Source: Bacteroidota bacterium (lineage in GTDB: Bacteria; Bacteroidota; Bacteroidia; Bacteroidales; Cfx3-03). Taken from it: DNA of 64,000 nucleotides. A model generated the notes under the pieces. The model was not told the origin of the DNA. It did no database searches and saw only the letters and a program-made list of their open reading frames with translations. Of the stretch, positions 28,582-37,047 are shown in pieces; the first letter of the stretch is position 1, and every line of letters begins with the position of its first letter. Location: contig JACAUB010000001.1 in assembly GCA_013390605.1 (NCBI GenBank), positions 426,582 through 490,581 on the forward strand, written 5' to 3'. The position numbers and the translations under genes were made by a program.

Positions 28582-29634
28582 ATGAATCTACACGAAGTGC
28601 TTTTTTTTTCCGGTTTTTTACTTTTTATAATATCTGTTTTAGTTGTTGATTTAGGGGTTTTTAGTAAACATAGTCATGTTGTTCCTTTCAAGGAAGCATT
28701 AACCTGGACTGGTGTCTGGGTAGCCTTTGCATTGATCTTTTATGTTTTAATTGTTTTTTTTGGTGACCGTATACATGGTATTCCAAATATGGAAGAGTTG
28801 AAAAGGATTATTGTGTTGCACGGGCATCCTATTAAATTGACCAACGAAACCTTTGAACAGGCCCTTGTAATATATCGTCATAATCTTTCGCTTGAGTACA
28901 TGACGGGTTACCTGATAGAATATGCCCTTTCAGTCGATAATGTCTTTGTGATGATCTTGATATTTTTGGCATTTGATGTTCAACATAAATATTATAAACG
29001 CGTGTTGTTCTGGGGAATATTAGGTGCTATCATTATGCGTTTCCTCTTTATTTTTATTAGTGCAGCCTTGATCCAACGATTTGCATGGATACTTTATGCG
29101 TTTGGTGTGTTGTTGGTTTTTACAGGCGTCAAGATGTTTCTGGAACGCAATAAAGAGGATAAAATTGAGACTGCAAAGCATCCTGTTGTACGAATTGTTT
29201 CACGCTTTTTCCCTGTTTATCCAAACTATGTCGGTAAATATTTCTTTATTGTGAAGAAAGGGAAATTTCTGATAACGCCTCTGTTTATCGCCTTATTAGT
29301 GATTGAATTTACCGATGTTATTTTTGCTGTCGATTCGGTTCCAGCTATCTTTTCTGTGACACAAGATCCTTATATCGTATTCTTTTCCAATATATTCGCA
29401 ATACTTGGTCTTCGTTCGCTTTTCTTTGTGGTGATGCATGTGGTAAATCTCTTCAGATTTTTGAAGATAGGATTATCAGTGCTACTGACATTTATAGGGT
29501 TTAAAATGCTTTTCCATCACTATCTGGATGCATGGGGATTTTCAACTTCAGATTCATTGTTAGTTGTATTGGGTATACTGGTCACAAGTATTCTTGCATC
29601 CGTGCTTATTCCTGAAAAGAAGGAAATTGTTTAA
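28582..29634 (+). CDS. TerC/Alx-family integral membrane protein
   Basis: 350 aa with about nine hydrophobic segments. The family hallmark is an acidic residue in membrane segments near YLIEYALSVDNVFVMILIF (about residues 110-130) and again in VIEFTDVIFAVDSVPAIFSV (about 235-255). TerC-family proteins such as Alx and MeeF/MeeY export Mn2+ or protect metallated exported proteins; tellurite resistance is the historical name. It is a single gene convergent with meaB with only 17 bp between stops and no obvious hairpin. No Mn-sensing riboswitch is visible in the short leader. Confidence 0.9.
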   Translation: MNLHEVLFFSGFLLFIISVLVVDLGVFSKHSHVVPFKEALTWTGVWVAFALIFYVLIVFFGDRIHGIPNMEELKRIIVLHGHPIKLTNETFEQALVIYRHNLSLEYMTGYLIEYALSVDNVFVMILIFLAFDVQHKYYKRVLFWGILGAIIMRFLFIFISAALIQRFAWILYAFGVLLVFTGVKMFLERNKEDKIETAKHPVVRIVSRFFPVYPNYVGKYFFIVKKGKFLITPLFIALLVIEFTDVIFAVDSVPAIFSVTQDPYIVFFSNIFAILGLRSLFFVVMHVVNLFRFLKIGLSVLLTFIGFKMLFHHYLDAWGFSTSDSLLVVLGILVTSILASVLIPEKKEIV

Positions 29635-29651
29635 GAAATCAGGATTCTAGA

Positions 29652-30746
29652 TTATTTATAATAATGATTGAGCACCTTGTATGCGGCTTGATAAGAGCTT
29701 AACTTATTGATTTCAAGATCTATTTCAGCTTGTTGAATCAGTTCCTTTATGCCTTCTTGTCTGTAAAAATGATCAAGGAGCATCTGTTCAATGGTCTCGT
29801 GCATAATTCGTTTCATCTGGTGTTTTCTATTCAGTTCAAAATACCCGTTCTCCTTTACTAGCATTTGATAGTCGGAAATCAGATTCCATACGCGGTCTAT
29901 TCCTTGTTTTAATCGAGCACTCATGATTTCAACTTCAGGATGCCATCCTGATTCTGTTGGAGGGAAAAGATGTAGTGCATTCTGGTATTCTACTCTTGCC
30001 GTTTTTGCTTTTAATAAATTATCGCCATCTGCTTTGTTGATAACAATAGCATCTGCCATCTCCATAATGCCTCGCTTTATACCTTGAAGTTCATCTCCGG
30101 CGCCGGCAAGCATCAGTAGAAGGAAGAAATCGACCATAGAATGAACGGCAGTCTCGCTTTGACCTACACCAACCGTTTCTACAAAAATAAGATCGAATCC
30201 GGCTGCTTCGCAAAGAATGATAGATTCTCTTGTTTTTCGTGCTACTCCACCCAACGATCCGGCAGCAGGGGAGGGGCGAATAAAAGCATTTGGATCCACA
30301 GAGAGTTCTTCCATACGCGTTTTGTCGCCAAGGATACTGCCTTTACTCCGTGACGAGCTTGGATCGATAGCCAGAACAGCCAGTTTATGTCCCAGATTTG
30401 TAAGATAAGTTCCGAAAGCCTCTATGAAAGTGCTTTTTCCCACACCTGGGACTCCGGTTATTCCAATGCGAAATGATTTACCTGAATAGGGGAGGCAACG
30501 TTCAATGATTTGTTGAGCCAGTAGTTGATGTGTATGTAGTGAGCTCTCAATAAGCGTAATGGCTTTACTGAGAATTGTTCGGTTACCACTTAAAACGCCT
30601 TCAACATACTCATCAACACTTAAAAGGCCTTGTCGCTTATTCTTGAAGCGATTAATGGCATCTTGATTAATCTGCGAAGGTTGTTCAATACCTTCGTTTA
30701 CCTTAAGTGCTGATTCAAAATCAGGGATCTTATTCTTTTTATTCAT
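29652..30746 (-). CDS. meaB: MeaB/ArgK-type GTPase (methylmalonyl-CoA mutase chaperone)
   Basis: G3E-family GTPase that loads and protects the B12 cofactor of methylmalonyl-CoA mutase, part of the succinate-propionate route common in Bacteroidales. Walker A GVPGVGKS is at residues 98-105; [21 protein letters not shown] is the next switch block, then [11 protein letters not shown] and VINKADGDN (NKxD guanine specificity). C-terminal helices form the dimer arm. The frame extends upstream to 30824, but the -7 element at 30766-30773 lies inside that extension, so the start is ATG 30746 ([12 protein letters not shown]), 364 aa. The mutase genes are not in this window. Confidence 0.93.
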   Translation of the reverse strand: MNKKNKIPDFESALKVNEGIEQPSQINQDAINRFKNKRQGLLSVDEYVEGVLSGNRTILSKAITLIESSLHTHQLLAQQIIERCLPYSGKSFRIGITGVPGVGKSTFIEAFGTYLTNLGHKLAVLAIDPSSSRSKGSILGDKTRMEELSVDPNAFIRPSPAAGSLGGVARKTRESIILCEAAGFDLIFVETVGVGQSETAVHSMVDFFLLLMLAGAGDELQGIKRGIMEMADAIVINKADGDNLLKAKTARVEYQNALHLFPPTESGWHPEVEIMSARLKQGIDRVWNLISDYQMLVKENGYFELNRKHQMKRIMHETIEQMLLDHFYRQEGIKELIQQAEIDLEINKLSSYQAAYKVLNHYYK

Positions 30747-30765
30747 AATAATCGGCTCGGAAATG

Positions 30766-30773
30766 CAAAGGTA
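30766..30773 (-). promoter_or_regulatory. -7 promoter element for meaB
   Basis: TACCTTTG on the minus strand, 19 nt before the chosen ATG at 30746; decides between the two possible starts. Confidence 0.6.
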
Positions 30774-30851
30774 TGTGTTTTTCAGAAAGGAGACTTTTGG
30801 GGAATAAGAAAAGAAGTAAAACAAATAAAGGAAAAAAAGGTGTTCAAAAAC

Positions 30852-30880
30852 TTGGTTTTAATAAAATTTTGTTACCTTTG
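30852..30880 (+). promoter_or_regulatory. Promoter of tRNA-Lys
   Basis: TTG (30852-30854) and TACCTTTG (30873-30880), 18 bp apart, matching the Bacteroidota -33/-7 pattern, with the tRNA 18 nt downstream. Confidence 0.65.
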
Positions 30881-30898
30881 CAACGTCAAACGAAACTC

Positions 30899-30974
<76 letters not shown>

Positions 30975-30993
30975 AAAGAATAAAAATCAAAAG

Positions 30994-31027
30994 CTAACTA
31001 GTTGTTAATCAATAGTTAGCTTTTTTC
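30994..31027 (+). terminator. Terminator after tRNA-Lys, inside the element
   Basis: Inverted repeat AGCTAACTA and TAGTTAGCT with an intervening 12-nt loop, followed by TTTTTTCTTTTT. It lies beyond the att site, so the element supplies the tRNA's terminator. Confidence 0.75.
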
Positions 31028-31037
31028 TTTTTCATCA

Positions 31038-31058
31038 TTTGTAAAGCATTTGTAAAAC
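31038..31058 (+). repeat. Left arm-type repeats (TTTGTAAAGC, TTTGTAAAAC)
   Basis: Two near-identical decamers at 31038-31047 and 31049-31058. The second is identical to 39048-39057 near the integrase. Position and pairing at both ends suggest integrase arm-binding sites. Confidence 0.6.
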
Positions 31059-31078
31059 ATGTGTTGAAATACCTTATT

Positions 31079-31381
31079 TTATCTAGTAATTTCTTTATTT
31101 ATAAAGGTACAAATATTATTTGAAAGTTCAGTCAATAGGTATACATCACTTGATACTTTATCAATCAATCCTAATTTAACTAATGTAGAAGTGTTATTGT
31201 AAATTGAAACCGGACTAACTGAGAACCCCAAAACAAAACGGTTTATATACCTTGATTCATCTTTTCCATTATACAAGTAAGCAAAGTAAACGCAATTCAG
31301 CAGATACATTTTGATCATGTATTTCTTTGCCGCCTGCCTTATTGCCCTTGTTATAGCGCCAATTTCTTCTATTGATAACAT
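31079..31381 (-). CDS. Unknown 100-aa protein, winged-helix-like
   Basis: Not recognised with certainty. The first 35 residues look helical (IGAITRAIRQAAKKYMIKMYLLN); the rest (VSIYNNTSTLVKLGLIDKV then a beta-hairpin YLLTELSNNICTFI) has the pattern of a small winged-helix DNA-binding domain. It sits immediately inside the left end of the element, pointing toward the tRNA, and has a complete promoter of its own. A decayed copy with the same position relative to the second att repeat lies at 39.4 kb, so the gene is tied to this type of element end. A regulator of integration or excision is a reasonable guess, not more. Confidence 0.6.
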   Translation of the reverse strand: MLSIEEIGAITRAIRQAAKKYMIKMYLLNCVYFAYLYNGKDESRYINRFVLGFSVSPVSIYNNTSTLVKLGLIDKVSSDVYLLTELSNNICTFINKEITR

Positions 31382-31686
31382 ATTGTAATAATATTAGATA
31401 TGTTAATGAATATAAGTACAAAGATACGATAAGTTATATAATTCGTCAATAGTATTTAATAGCTTTGTAAACAAAGAAACACAACAAAAAATGTAAAAAT
31501 ACAAGGGTGGGGATTCGCACAGGTTCAATTTTCGTTTCAAGGTCGGGGCGTGTGGAATGTATTAAATATATATGGAGACGAACACTCGTTAATTGAAAAT
31601 ACCATTGTATAAATAGTTGTATTATTATTTGACGATTTTACACGTTGTTTTACTCTTGTAAATGTGCAGTTATGGATATGTTATTT
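31382..31686. other. Intergenic region inside the element
   Basis: 305 bp between two minus-strand genes. Contains the promoter of the left-end gene; the remainder to about 31600 is weakly similar to 39660-39870 in the decayed copy. No coding frame or terminator of note. Confidence 0.5.
31419..31449 (-). promoter_or_regulatory. Promoter of the left-end gene
   Basis: On the minus strand TTG (31447-31449) and TATCTTTG (31419-31426), 20 bp apart. In the decayed copy the matching -7 element reads TATCTTAG. Confidence 0.65.
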
Positions 31687-32142
31687 TCAGTCAATTTGTA
31701 TTTCATAAGTTTTGCCATCTTCTCCCTCAACTGAAGCATTTCCGTTTTCATCAAGGTCGGCAGGTGAAATATGGTCTTCATCTAAATACCCGCCTTTCGG
31801 GAAATTAATTTGAACTACTTGACAGTCTCTAACTTCTACGTCTAAAGTATATGTTTGGGAATACCCTGTTTCAGGATTATTATAGTCTACTGTTGCAGAA
31901 TATGTACCGTCTTTATATTTGCAACCATTGTCATTATCGCTACTGATTTCATTTTCGGAATTGTTTTCGTCATCTTTATTGTTTTCGCTATCTTCCGAGT
32001 AATTTGAATTGTTTTTGCTATTATCAGAATAATTTGACGAATTACTATTAACCGAAGTATTCTCGTTGCCTTTTTTCTCTGATTTAGAAGAGCATGAAAA
32101 AAGACAGAAACACAAACAAAGACATAGATAAAACATTCTCAT
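31687..32142 (-). CDS. Secreted lipoprotein with low-complexity linker, unknown function
   Basis: 151 aa. The signal is short and unusually Cys-rich (MRMFYLCLCLCFCLFSC) with the lipobox Cys at 17. Residues about 20-72 are an Asn/Ser/Asp/Glu-rich linker; residues about 75-151 form a compact acidic domain (KYKDGTYSATVDYNN, EVRDCQVVQINFPKGG, GKTYEIQID) with a beta-rich look. I do not recognise the domain. A strong Shine-Dalgarno sequence, AGGAGGG at 32149-32155, sits 6 nt before the ATG, which is rare in this phylum and may reflect transfer. Last gene of the minus-strand cargo block. Confidence 0.6.
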   Translation of the reverse strand: MRMFYLCLCLCFCLFSCSSKSEKKGNENTSVNSNSSNYSDNSKNNSNYSEDSENNKDDENNSENEISSDNDNGCKYKDGTYSATVDYNNPETGYSQTYTLDVEVRDCQVVQINFPKGGYLDEDHISPADLDENGNASVEGEDGKTYEIQID

Positions 32143-32148
32143 TGTAAA

Positions 32149-32155
32149 CCCTCCT
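32149..32155 (-). promoter_or_regulatory. Shine-Dalgarno sequence of the lipoprotein gene
   Basis: AGGAGGG on the minus strand with a 6-nt spacer to the ATG at 32142. None of its neighbours has so clear a site. Confidence 0.6.
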
Positions 32156-32180
32156 TTTTATGAAACAGTGGTTAAGTCAT

Positions 32181-32543
32181 TTAATTACCTCCATGTTGCC
32201 AACATAATCCATTTTGACTTTTAGTCATTCGTTTACACTGTCTTCCTGCTTTCGTAATAGCAGAACATCGTACTGAAATTGCTTGTTTATAGTTTTTATT
32301 TGATGGTTGTGGAATAGTTGAATAAGATTCTGAAGTTGTGACGGTAGGTTTACAAACAAGACATGGTGTATAACCCCTTTTTATTGCATCATTTAAATTA
32401 ATTGCTATTGAACTTTGTCTTAAATATCTACAATCTTCATTGTGATATTTTTTCCCAGTCTTAGTAACATAAACAGTTTGTGAACAAACATTGCTTATGA
32501 GAAAGAGAAAAATTACTGACAGGAATAATAGCTGCTTTTTCAT
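32181..32543 (-). CDS. Secreted protein with two zinc-binding-like modules (C-terminal DUF5763-like)
   Basis: 120 aa with a signal peptide (MKKQLLFLSVIFLFLISNVCSQ). The first module, about residues 22-66, has the spacing YHNEDCRYL...GYTPCLVCKP, like the small Cys/His modules at the end of some ComEC and nuclease proteins. The second, about 92-118, is VRCSAITKAGRQCKRM followed by GLCWQHGG, the Cys-Cys-Cys-His pattern I know as DUF5763. Both could bind zinc; neither has a proven activity. An exported DNA- or wall-binding role is possible. Confidence 0.6.
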   Translation of the reverse strand: MKKQLLFLSVIFLFLISNVCSQTVYVTKTGKKYHNEDCRYLRQSSIAINLNDAIKRGYTPCLVCKPTVTTSESYSTIPQPSNKNYKQAISVRCSAITKAGRQCKRMTKSQNGLCWQHGGN

Positions 32544-32607
32544 TTTCTTGATTTTAAAAAAACGTTATTGATCTTTTTCTTTCGTTGAAACCCTCAATTT
32601 TTCAATT

Positions 32608-33024
32608 CTATCTTTTAGGGACGTAGGTTTTTTTACCTTTACTATTTATGTAGTACTGTCCACCCCTTGAACCTGTTTGAATAGTTTTACCACTACCGTA
32701 GTTTGTTGCCTCTGGTGAATAGTCCTTTGCACGTGAACCGGATTCTCCAGTGTAAATATTGGTATTTCCACTGGTTGAAAAATTATCATGGTTAGTATTA
32801 TTCTCCTTTGTTTTATAATGTGGTTGAACATAAGTCCCATTTTCTTTTATATACCCTCTTTGATAGCGAACACTTGTATTAGTACTTGGTACAGTGTATG
32901 TATTGACTTGCGTTTGCCTGTTAGCCTTGTAACGCATATCTGGAGTTCCGTCTTTCTTTGTTTGAGCAAATAAGCTTAAAGCTGTTAATGCTAAAACTGC
33001 TGATAAGAATAATATTTTTTTCAT
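32608..33024 (-). CDS. Small secreted basic protein, unknown function
   Basis: 138 aa from ATG 33024 (MKKILFLSAVLALTALSLFAQ, a signal peptide). An earlier ATG at 33051 would overlap the upstream stop and put nine polar residues before the signal, so it is less likely. The mature part is rich in Asn, Thr, Gly and Tyr and looks extended. Two short recognisable pieces are RGYIKENGTYVQPHYKT and, at the end, SRGGQYYINSKGKKTYVPKR, a motif seen as a tail in many small Bacteroidota and viral proteins (PBCV basic-adaptor-like). Function unknown. Confidence 0.6.
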   Translation of the reverse strand: MKKILFLSAVLALTALSLFAQTKKDGTPDMRYKANRQTQVNTYTVPSTNTSVRYQRGYIKENGTYVQPHYKTKENNTNHDNFSTSGNTNIYTGESGSRAKDYSPEATNYGSGKTIQTGSRGGQYYINSKGKKTYVPKR

Positions 33025-33043
33025 TTTAATATTTTTAATTAGT

Positions 33044-33550
33044 TTATTCACATAACCTTCTAATTGCTTCGTAAGCTTTTGTATATCCCAAATCTTTAGC
33101 TCGTCTTAGATCAATACATGAGGAATTTTTATCTCCAGTTAAATACTCAGTCATTCCTCTATTGAAATATGCTTCTGCATAATTTTGATTAAGTTCTATT
33201 GCTTTAGAAAAGTAAAGAATAGCAAGATGATATTCTTCTAATTTAGCTTTAATACCACCTATATTATAATATACCTTTGGGTTTTTAGGTTCAAATCCCA
33301 TTGTCACACTCATATCAGAAAAAGCTCCCCTATAATCTTCTAAATTGTATTTTGAAATACCCCTATGAAAATATGCCTGAGAATAAGCAGGTTCAATTTC
33401 TATGGCATTATTAAATTCAATTATTGCTCCTTGAAAATCACCAGTTTTATACTTAGAAATCCCACTTTCAAAATATTCTATAGCTGTTTGGCAATAGCTT
33501 ATTGGTGTGAATATCAATGAAATAAATAGAAGTAGTACTGTTCTTTTCAT
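33044..33550 (-). CDS. Secreted TPR-repeat protein (1)
   Basis: 168 aa. Signal peptide MKRTVLLLFISLIFTPISYCQ, then about four tetratricopeptide repeats; the repeats read like GDFQGAIIEFNNAIEIEPAY and YAEAYFNRGMTEYLTGDKNS. It ends with Cys-bearing helix SCIDLRRAKDLGYTKAYEAI followed by RRLCE. A close paralogue lies just upstream and shares this ending, with two Cys that may form a disulphide. TPR arrays mediate protein contacts; the partner is unknown. Confidence 0.75.
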   Translation of the reverse strand: MKRTVLLLFISLIFTPISYCQTAIEYFESGISKYKTGDFQGAIIEFNNAIEIEPAYSQAYFHRGISKYNLEDYRGAFSDMSVTMGFEPKNPKVYYNIGGIKAKLEEYHLAILYFSKAIELNQNYAEAYFNRGMTEYLTGDKNSSCIDLRRAKDLGYTKAYEAIRRLCE

Positions 33551-33611
33551 TTTTCAAATTATTAGACAAGCTGATTAAATTAACACATATACATTTTAAA
33601 ACTGTTTTTGA

Positions 33612-34130
33612 TTATTTACAAAGTTTTTTAATAGCGTTATAAGCTTCCGCAAAACCTAATTCACCCGCACGACTAAAATCTAAACAACCTGAATTCTTGT
33701 CTCCAAGCATAATTTTGGCCATTCCTCTATTGAAATATGTTTCACCGTCTTTAGGATTTAGTTCTATTGCTTTAGTGTAGTCGTTAAGTGCTCCTCGATA
33801 ATCTTCTAAAAGGTATTTTGCCATCCCTCTCCAGTTGTATGTCGTTGCATAATCAGGAAAAATCTCTATAGCTTTTGTATAATCAGCAATTGCTCCTTGA
33901 TAATTTTTCAAACGATATTTTGCAAATCCTCTATTATGAAATGTTTCGGGATTATTATGATTAAATTCTATTGAAATAGTAAAATCTGATAATGCGCCTA
34001 AAAAATCATCTGATTTTAATTTCTCGTTTCCGTTTTTAAGGTAGTCATCAGCTTTTGCTTTCGCAGATTGGCTGAAGCTATGGGCAGTAAATAATAAAGA
34101 AACTAAGAATAATAATACGATTTTTTTCAT
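33612..34130 (-). CDS. Secreted TPR-repeat protein (2)
   Basis: 172 aa, paralogue of the next gene. Signal peptide ending SFSQ, then about four TPR units (DFLGALSDFTISIEFNHNNP, NYQGAIADYTKAIEIFPDYA, DYRGALNDYTKAIELNPKDG) and the same Cys-containing C-terminal helix (GCLDFSRAGELGFAEAYNAI). The pair lies head to tail 61 bp apart and probably arose by duplication. Likely periplasmic scaffold or binding protein; no enzyme motif is present. Confidence 0.75.
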   Translation of the reverse strand: MKKIVLLFLVSLLFTAHSFSQSAKAKADDYLKNGNEKLKSDDFLGALSDFTISIEFNHNNPETFHNRGFAKYRLKNYQGAIADYTKAIEIFPDYATTYNWRGMAKYLLEDYRGALNDYTKAIELNPKDGETYFNRGMAKIMLGDKNSGCLDFSRAGELGFAEAYNAIKKLCK

Positions 34131-34230
34131 GTGCTTAAATTTTAAATCATACTCTTTTAAGAACTGAATTAGCTGTAAAGTTAAATTATTGATGTTCAGA
34201 TGGCAAGTGAATTTATAGTTATTATATGTC

Positions 34231-34641
34231 TTAATTGCTAAAGTAATAATCTTTTAGCGCTTTTCTTTTAATTACTTTAGTATGACTTATATTGTCGTGC
34301 CATAAATTATGATTTTCAGTGAAAAAAAATGAAATAAGATCAAAAGGAATGAATCTGCAAAGGCTTCTAATAAAAACTTTCAGAATCATTTTTCTTTCGG
34401 TATAATTTTCTTGTTCTGCGTCAACAACCATTATTCCTAACATTAATTTACCAATAGTACGATCAAATAACACTTCCAGAAAGTAGAAATATAAAAAAGG
34501 GAAGAAACAAAGTAGAACCTCGTTACTCCCACCATTTAAAATCTTACCGAAAAATCCGATAATGACAATATCAATTGTGAAAGCAATTATTCTTTGTCCT
34601 TCACTTGCAATTACTTTTTCTTTAATAGTTTCTGTGTTCAT
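34231..34641 (-). CDS. RDD-family membrane protein
   Basis: 136 aa with two to three membrane segments. The RDD pattern is visible: Arg17 in SEGQRIIAFTIDIVIIGF with Asp24, and the later FDRTIGKLMLGIMVV block with a third acidic residue. Members of this family have been linked to transport or stress tolerance in some bacteria, without general agreement. It heads the minus-strand cargo block and is divergent from the XRE regulator gene, which may control it. Confidence 0.75.
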   Translation of the reverse strand: MNTETIKEKVIASEGQRIIAFTIDIVIIGFFGKILNGGSNEVLLCFFPFLYFYFLEVLFDRTIGKLMLGIMVVDAEQENYTERKMILKVFIRSLCRFIPFDLISFFFTENHNLWHDNISHTKVIKRKALKDYYFSN

Positions 34642-34809
34642 GATAGGTAAGTTTAATGGTTAAAAAATAATATCTCTGTTACAATATTTGGCTTTTAAGT
34701 TTAGGCACTGGTTTTTTAATCTACAACAAATGTACAATACAAAATTTAGTTATCATATATGATAACCATGAAAAGAATATAAAATCTTTCATTTGGTTTT
34801 ATTTTTCCA

Positions 34810-35052
34810 ATGAAAGAAAAACCAGATAAAACATTGAAAGAGTTGGGACTCCTCATTAAGAAATTAAGAATTGATAAGGGGTTTACCGCTGTTGAGTTTG
34901 GTTATCGTTGCGAAATGGACAAGCCGAACGTAAGTAGATTGGAGAAAGGAAATGCAAATCCGACGTTTCTAACATTGATAAGAATCTGCAAAGCCTTAGA
35001 AATAGATCTAAAGGACTTGTTTGAAGATTTTAAAATCCCAGAAGAAGAATAG
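34810..35052 (+). CDS. XRE-family DNA-binding regulator
   Basis: 80 aa, one helix-turn-helix domain of Cro/CI type: LGLLIKKLRIDKGFTAVEFG, YRCEMDKPNVSRLEKGNANP and TFLTLIRICKALEIDLKDLF. It lies divergently from the RDD gene with 168 bp between, so it may repress the cargo block, its own gene, or both. The operon at 35581 begins 528 bp further on. Confidence 0.88.
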   Translation: MKEKPDKTLKELGLLIKKLRIDKGFTAVEFGYRCEMDKPNVSRLEKGNANPTFLTLIRICKALEIDLKDLFEDFKIPEEE

Positions 35053-35580
35053 AACTTACTAGATATTTAACTCCTTGTTGAAATTGCCTGTTTTTGCCTA
35101 TACGTTACCCATTTTAAGCAGGTTTCTCCTTTCAGTAGTGTTATCCATTGTTTAAACAGAAAAATGCCTAAAATGGACTTTGAGTAAGTCTTAATAGAAG
35201 AGTAATATAACAATTAGTTTTGAGGTTCTTTTAAAGGCTGTTTGATTAATTTTGAATAGCCCATTTGAATAGCCCAATTGTTAATAAAATTGGTTTTTGT
35301 TGATAAGTTTTTTATTCATTAAATTTTAGCTCTTTAATGAAATTTATGTACTTAATATTTAATATATTACATTTATAAATTAATTATTGAGAAAATTATT
35401 TAAAATATATGTTATAAATATGAATGTAAGCATATGTTATTAATATATGAAAATCAATGATGTAAAACATAGAATGAGTCTAAATAATATAAATATTAGT
35501 CTTGAAATGTTGTAACTTTGCAATATAATAAAATGTCAAACAACTAAAAGGAATGGCCACCTTTTAGGGAAAGACATAAA
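35053..35580. other. AT-rich intergenic region
   Basis: 528 bp, very AT-rich (especially 35280-35480), with no coding frame. It ends in a -7 promoter element for the next operon. The base composition is compatible with an origin or a bent-DNA regulatory region, but no repeats were seen. Confidence 0.5.
35513..35520 (+). promoter_or_regulatory. -7 promoter element for the element's + strand operon
   Basis: TAACTTTG, full match to TAnnTTTG, 60 nt before the ATG at 35581. Confidence 0.5.
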
Positions 35581-35904
35581 ATGCAAACAAATAAAACAAT
35601 GAATCTTGACGAAATTATCAAAACGGGTGTAACGATTAATTTAACTGTTAACAGTGAGGATTTATTCGCATGGGGTAAGAATCTGATTGCAGAAAGCAAA
35701 AAAGAACTTGAACAAATTGTTATAGAAGACAAAGCAGAAACTTACCCAACTCCTAAACAGGTCAGTGAAATCTTAAATGTAAATTTGTCGACGCTCTGGC
35801 GCTGGGATCGTAAAGGGTATCTGAAAACTATCGAATTTGGTGGCGGTCGAAGGTATTTGATGTCTGAAGTAAAAGCACTTCTTAATAGGGGGAGGGCTAA
35901 ATGA
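35581..35904 (+). CDS. Excisionase-like helix-turn-helix protein
   Basis: 107 aa. The last half is a MerR/excisionase-type winged helix: YPTPKQVSEILNVNLSTLWRW, then DRKGYLKTIEFGGGRRYLMSEVKALL, the layout of HTH_17 (Xis-like) proteins. The N-terminal 50 residues are helical and unassigned. Met7 is an alternative start. Its stop overlaps the next start by 4 nt. An excisionase or accessory factor for the integrase at 37.6-39.0 kb is the natural guess. Confidence 0.75.
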   Translation: MQTNKTMNLDEIIKTGVTINLTVNSEDLFAWGKNLIAESKKELEQIVIEDKAETYPTPKQVSEILNVNLSTLWRWDRKGYLKTIEFGGGRRYLMSEVKALLNRGRAK

Positions 35905-36101
35905 AAAAAGAGCAGCACCTTCGAAGTACCACCCTTTTAATCAAGCAGGACAAAGATAAGCAATTAACAGCTTTCAAGCAAATCAAAGAACTTAAATATC
36001 AAATAGACGTAGAAAGAAACGGAGGTATTTATTATATCGCTACTGACTTCACATCTTTTTTACAATGGTTTATTCAATCATTTGGGGAGGTTGAAAAATG
36101 A
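35901..36101 (+). CDS. Unknown 66-aa element protein
   Basis: Not recognised. A short protein with basic N-terminus (MKKEQHLRSTTLLIKQDKDK) and a mixed C-terminal part (GGIYYIATDFTSFLQWFIQS). Both ends overlap neighbours by ATGA, which strongly supports translation as part of the operon between the Xis-like and 310-aa proteins. Confidence 0.6.
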   Translation: MKKEQHLRSTTLLIKQDKDKQLTAFKQIKELKYQIDVERNGGIYYIATDFTSFLQWFIQSFGEVEK

Positions 36102-37030
36102 GCGAAGTAAAAAGAGAAGATAGGTACATACAATTTCCATTATGTCTTTTACAACAAACGTATCAAAACCCAAAACAGGGATTAAATATGATCCTTGATT
36201 ATGGGATTGTCTACTATGCTAAAAGCATTAGAAATTATACTATTACTGAAGTAGCTAGACAACTGATGTACGCATTTTATCGTAAAAATGAAATGATACA
36301 AAATAGTTTGTACTCAACCATCCAGAAATATGCTAATAACGGATGCTTAACAATCGATGAAGATTACAACGGTTTTTCAGGCAGTTCATTTGATCCATTG
36401 GAAGTAAGTGAAGAGTTATTAGGTCTTTTTGAATCAGATCATGAATTTAAAAAGGCTGCAATATTACGTTATCAAATAGCACAGGCCGAAGACTTTTTAT
36501 ATATCAAAGATCATGGCATAGATTCAACTATCAAAGGGTACAAAGAAGGTCTTGCATATCAAAAGGAATTTGAGCAAAAATTTGGCTCCGATTGTATGCC
36601 CATGATAAAACCTGAACAGCTTTTTGAGTTTCGGGATTCTGGTAGAGATTTAGATTTGTTCCGTGCTTATATTGCTATCAAATCAATGATCGGAATGAGA
36701 AACTTTGCAACAAGCAATAAACCTGCAATCCTTTCCCGGATGATAGGGTGCAAAAGTAAAGATGCTTTTGTGTATTATACAACCAATAAATACCAAAAGA
36801 ATGATCACATATTACCGACAGTTAAAAAATACTCTAAACGCTTCAATATGGATAAATTAATTCTGACTTTGGCCGAACGTCAATTTATCATGTTCGTATC
36901 AAAACCGTATGTATCCATTTTGTATTTTTCAAAATATATGGAACCTGAAGAGCTTGCAACCCTTGTCAAAGAAACAAAAAGTAAACAGGATTTAAAACAA
37001 CGAATAAAAGAAGCATCAAAATTTCTTTAA
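36098..37030 (+). CDS. Unknown 310-aa element protein
   Basis: Not recognised with confidence. Cytoplasmic, rich in helices and charged residues, no signal or membrane segment, no Walker, HUH, relaxase or polymerase motif that I can see. It overlaps the preceding gene by 4 nt. The position, after an Xis-like gene and before a small HTH gene and a repeat tract, suggests a role in replication or maintenance of the excised form, by analogy with other tRNA-integrated elements of Bacteroidota. This is inference from context only. Confidence 0.65.
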   Translation: MSEVKREDRYIQFPLCLLQQTYQNPKQGLNMILDYGIVYYAKSIRNYTITEVARQLMYAFYRKNEMIQNSLYSTIQKYANNGCLTIDEDYNGFSGSSFDPLEVSEELLGLFESDHEFKKAAILRYQIAQAEDFLYIKDHGIDSTIKGYKEGLAYQKEFEQKFGSDCMPMIKPEQLFEFRDSGRDLDLFRAYIAIKSMIGMRNFATSNKPAILSRMIGCKSKDAFVYYTTNKYQKNDHILPTVKKYSKRFNMDKLILTLAERQFIMFVSKPYVSILYFSKYMEPEELATLVKETKSKQDLKQRIKEASKFL

Positions 37031-37047
37031 TATAAAAATCATACACT

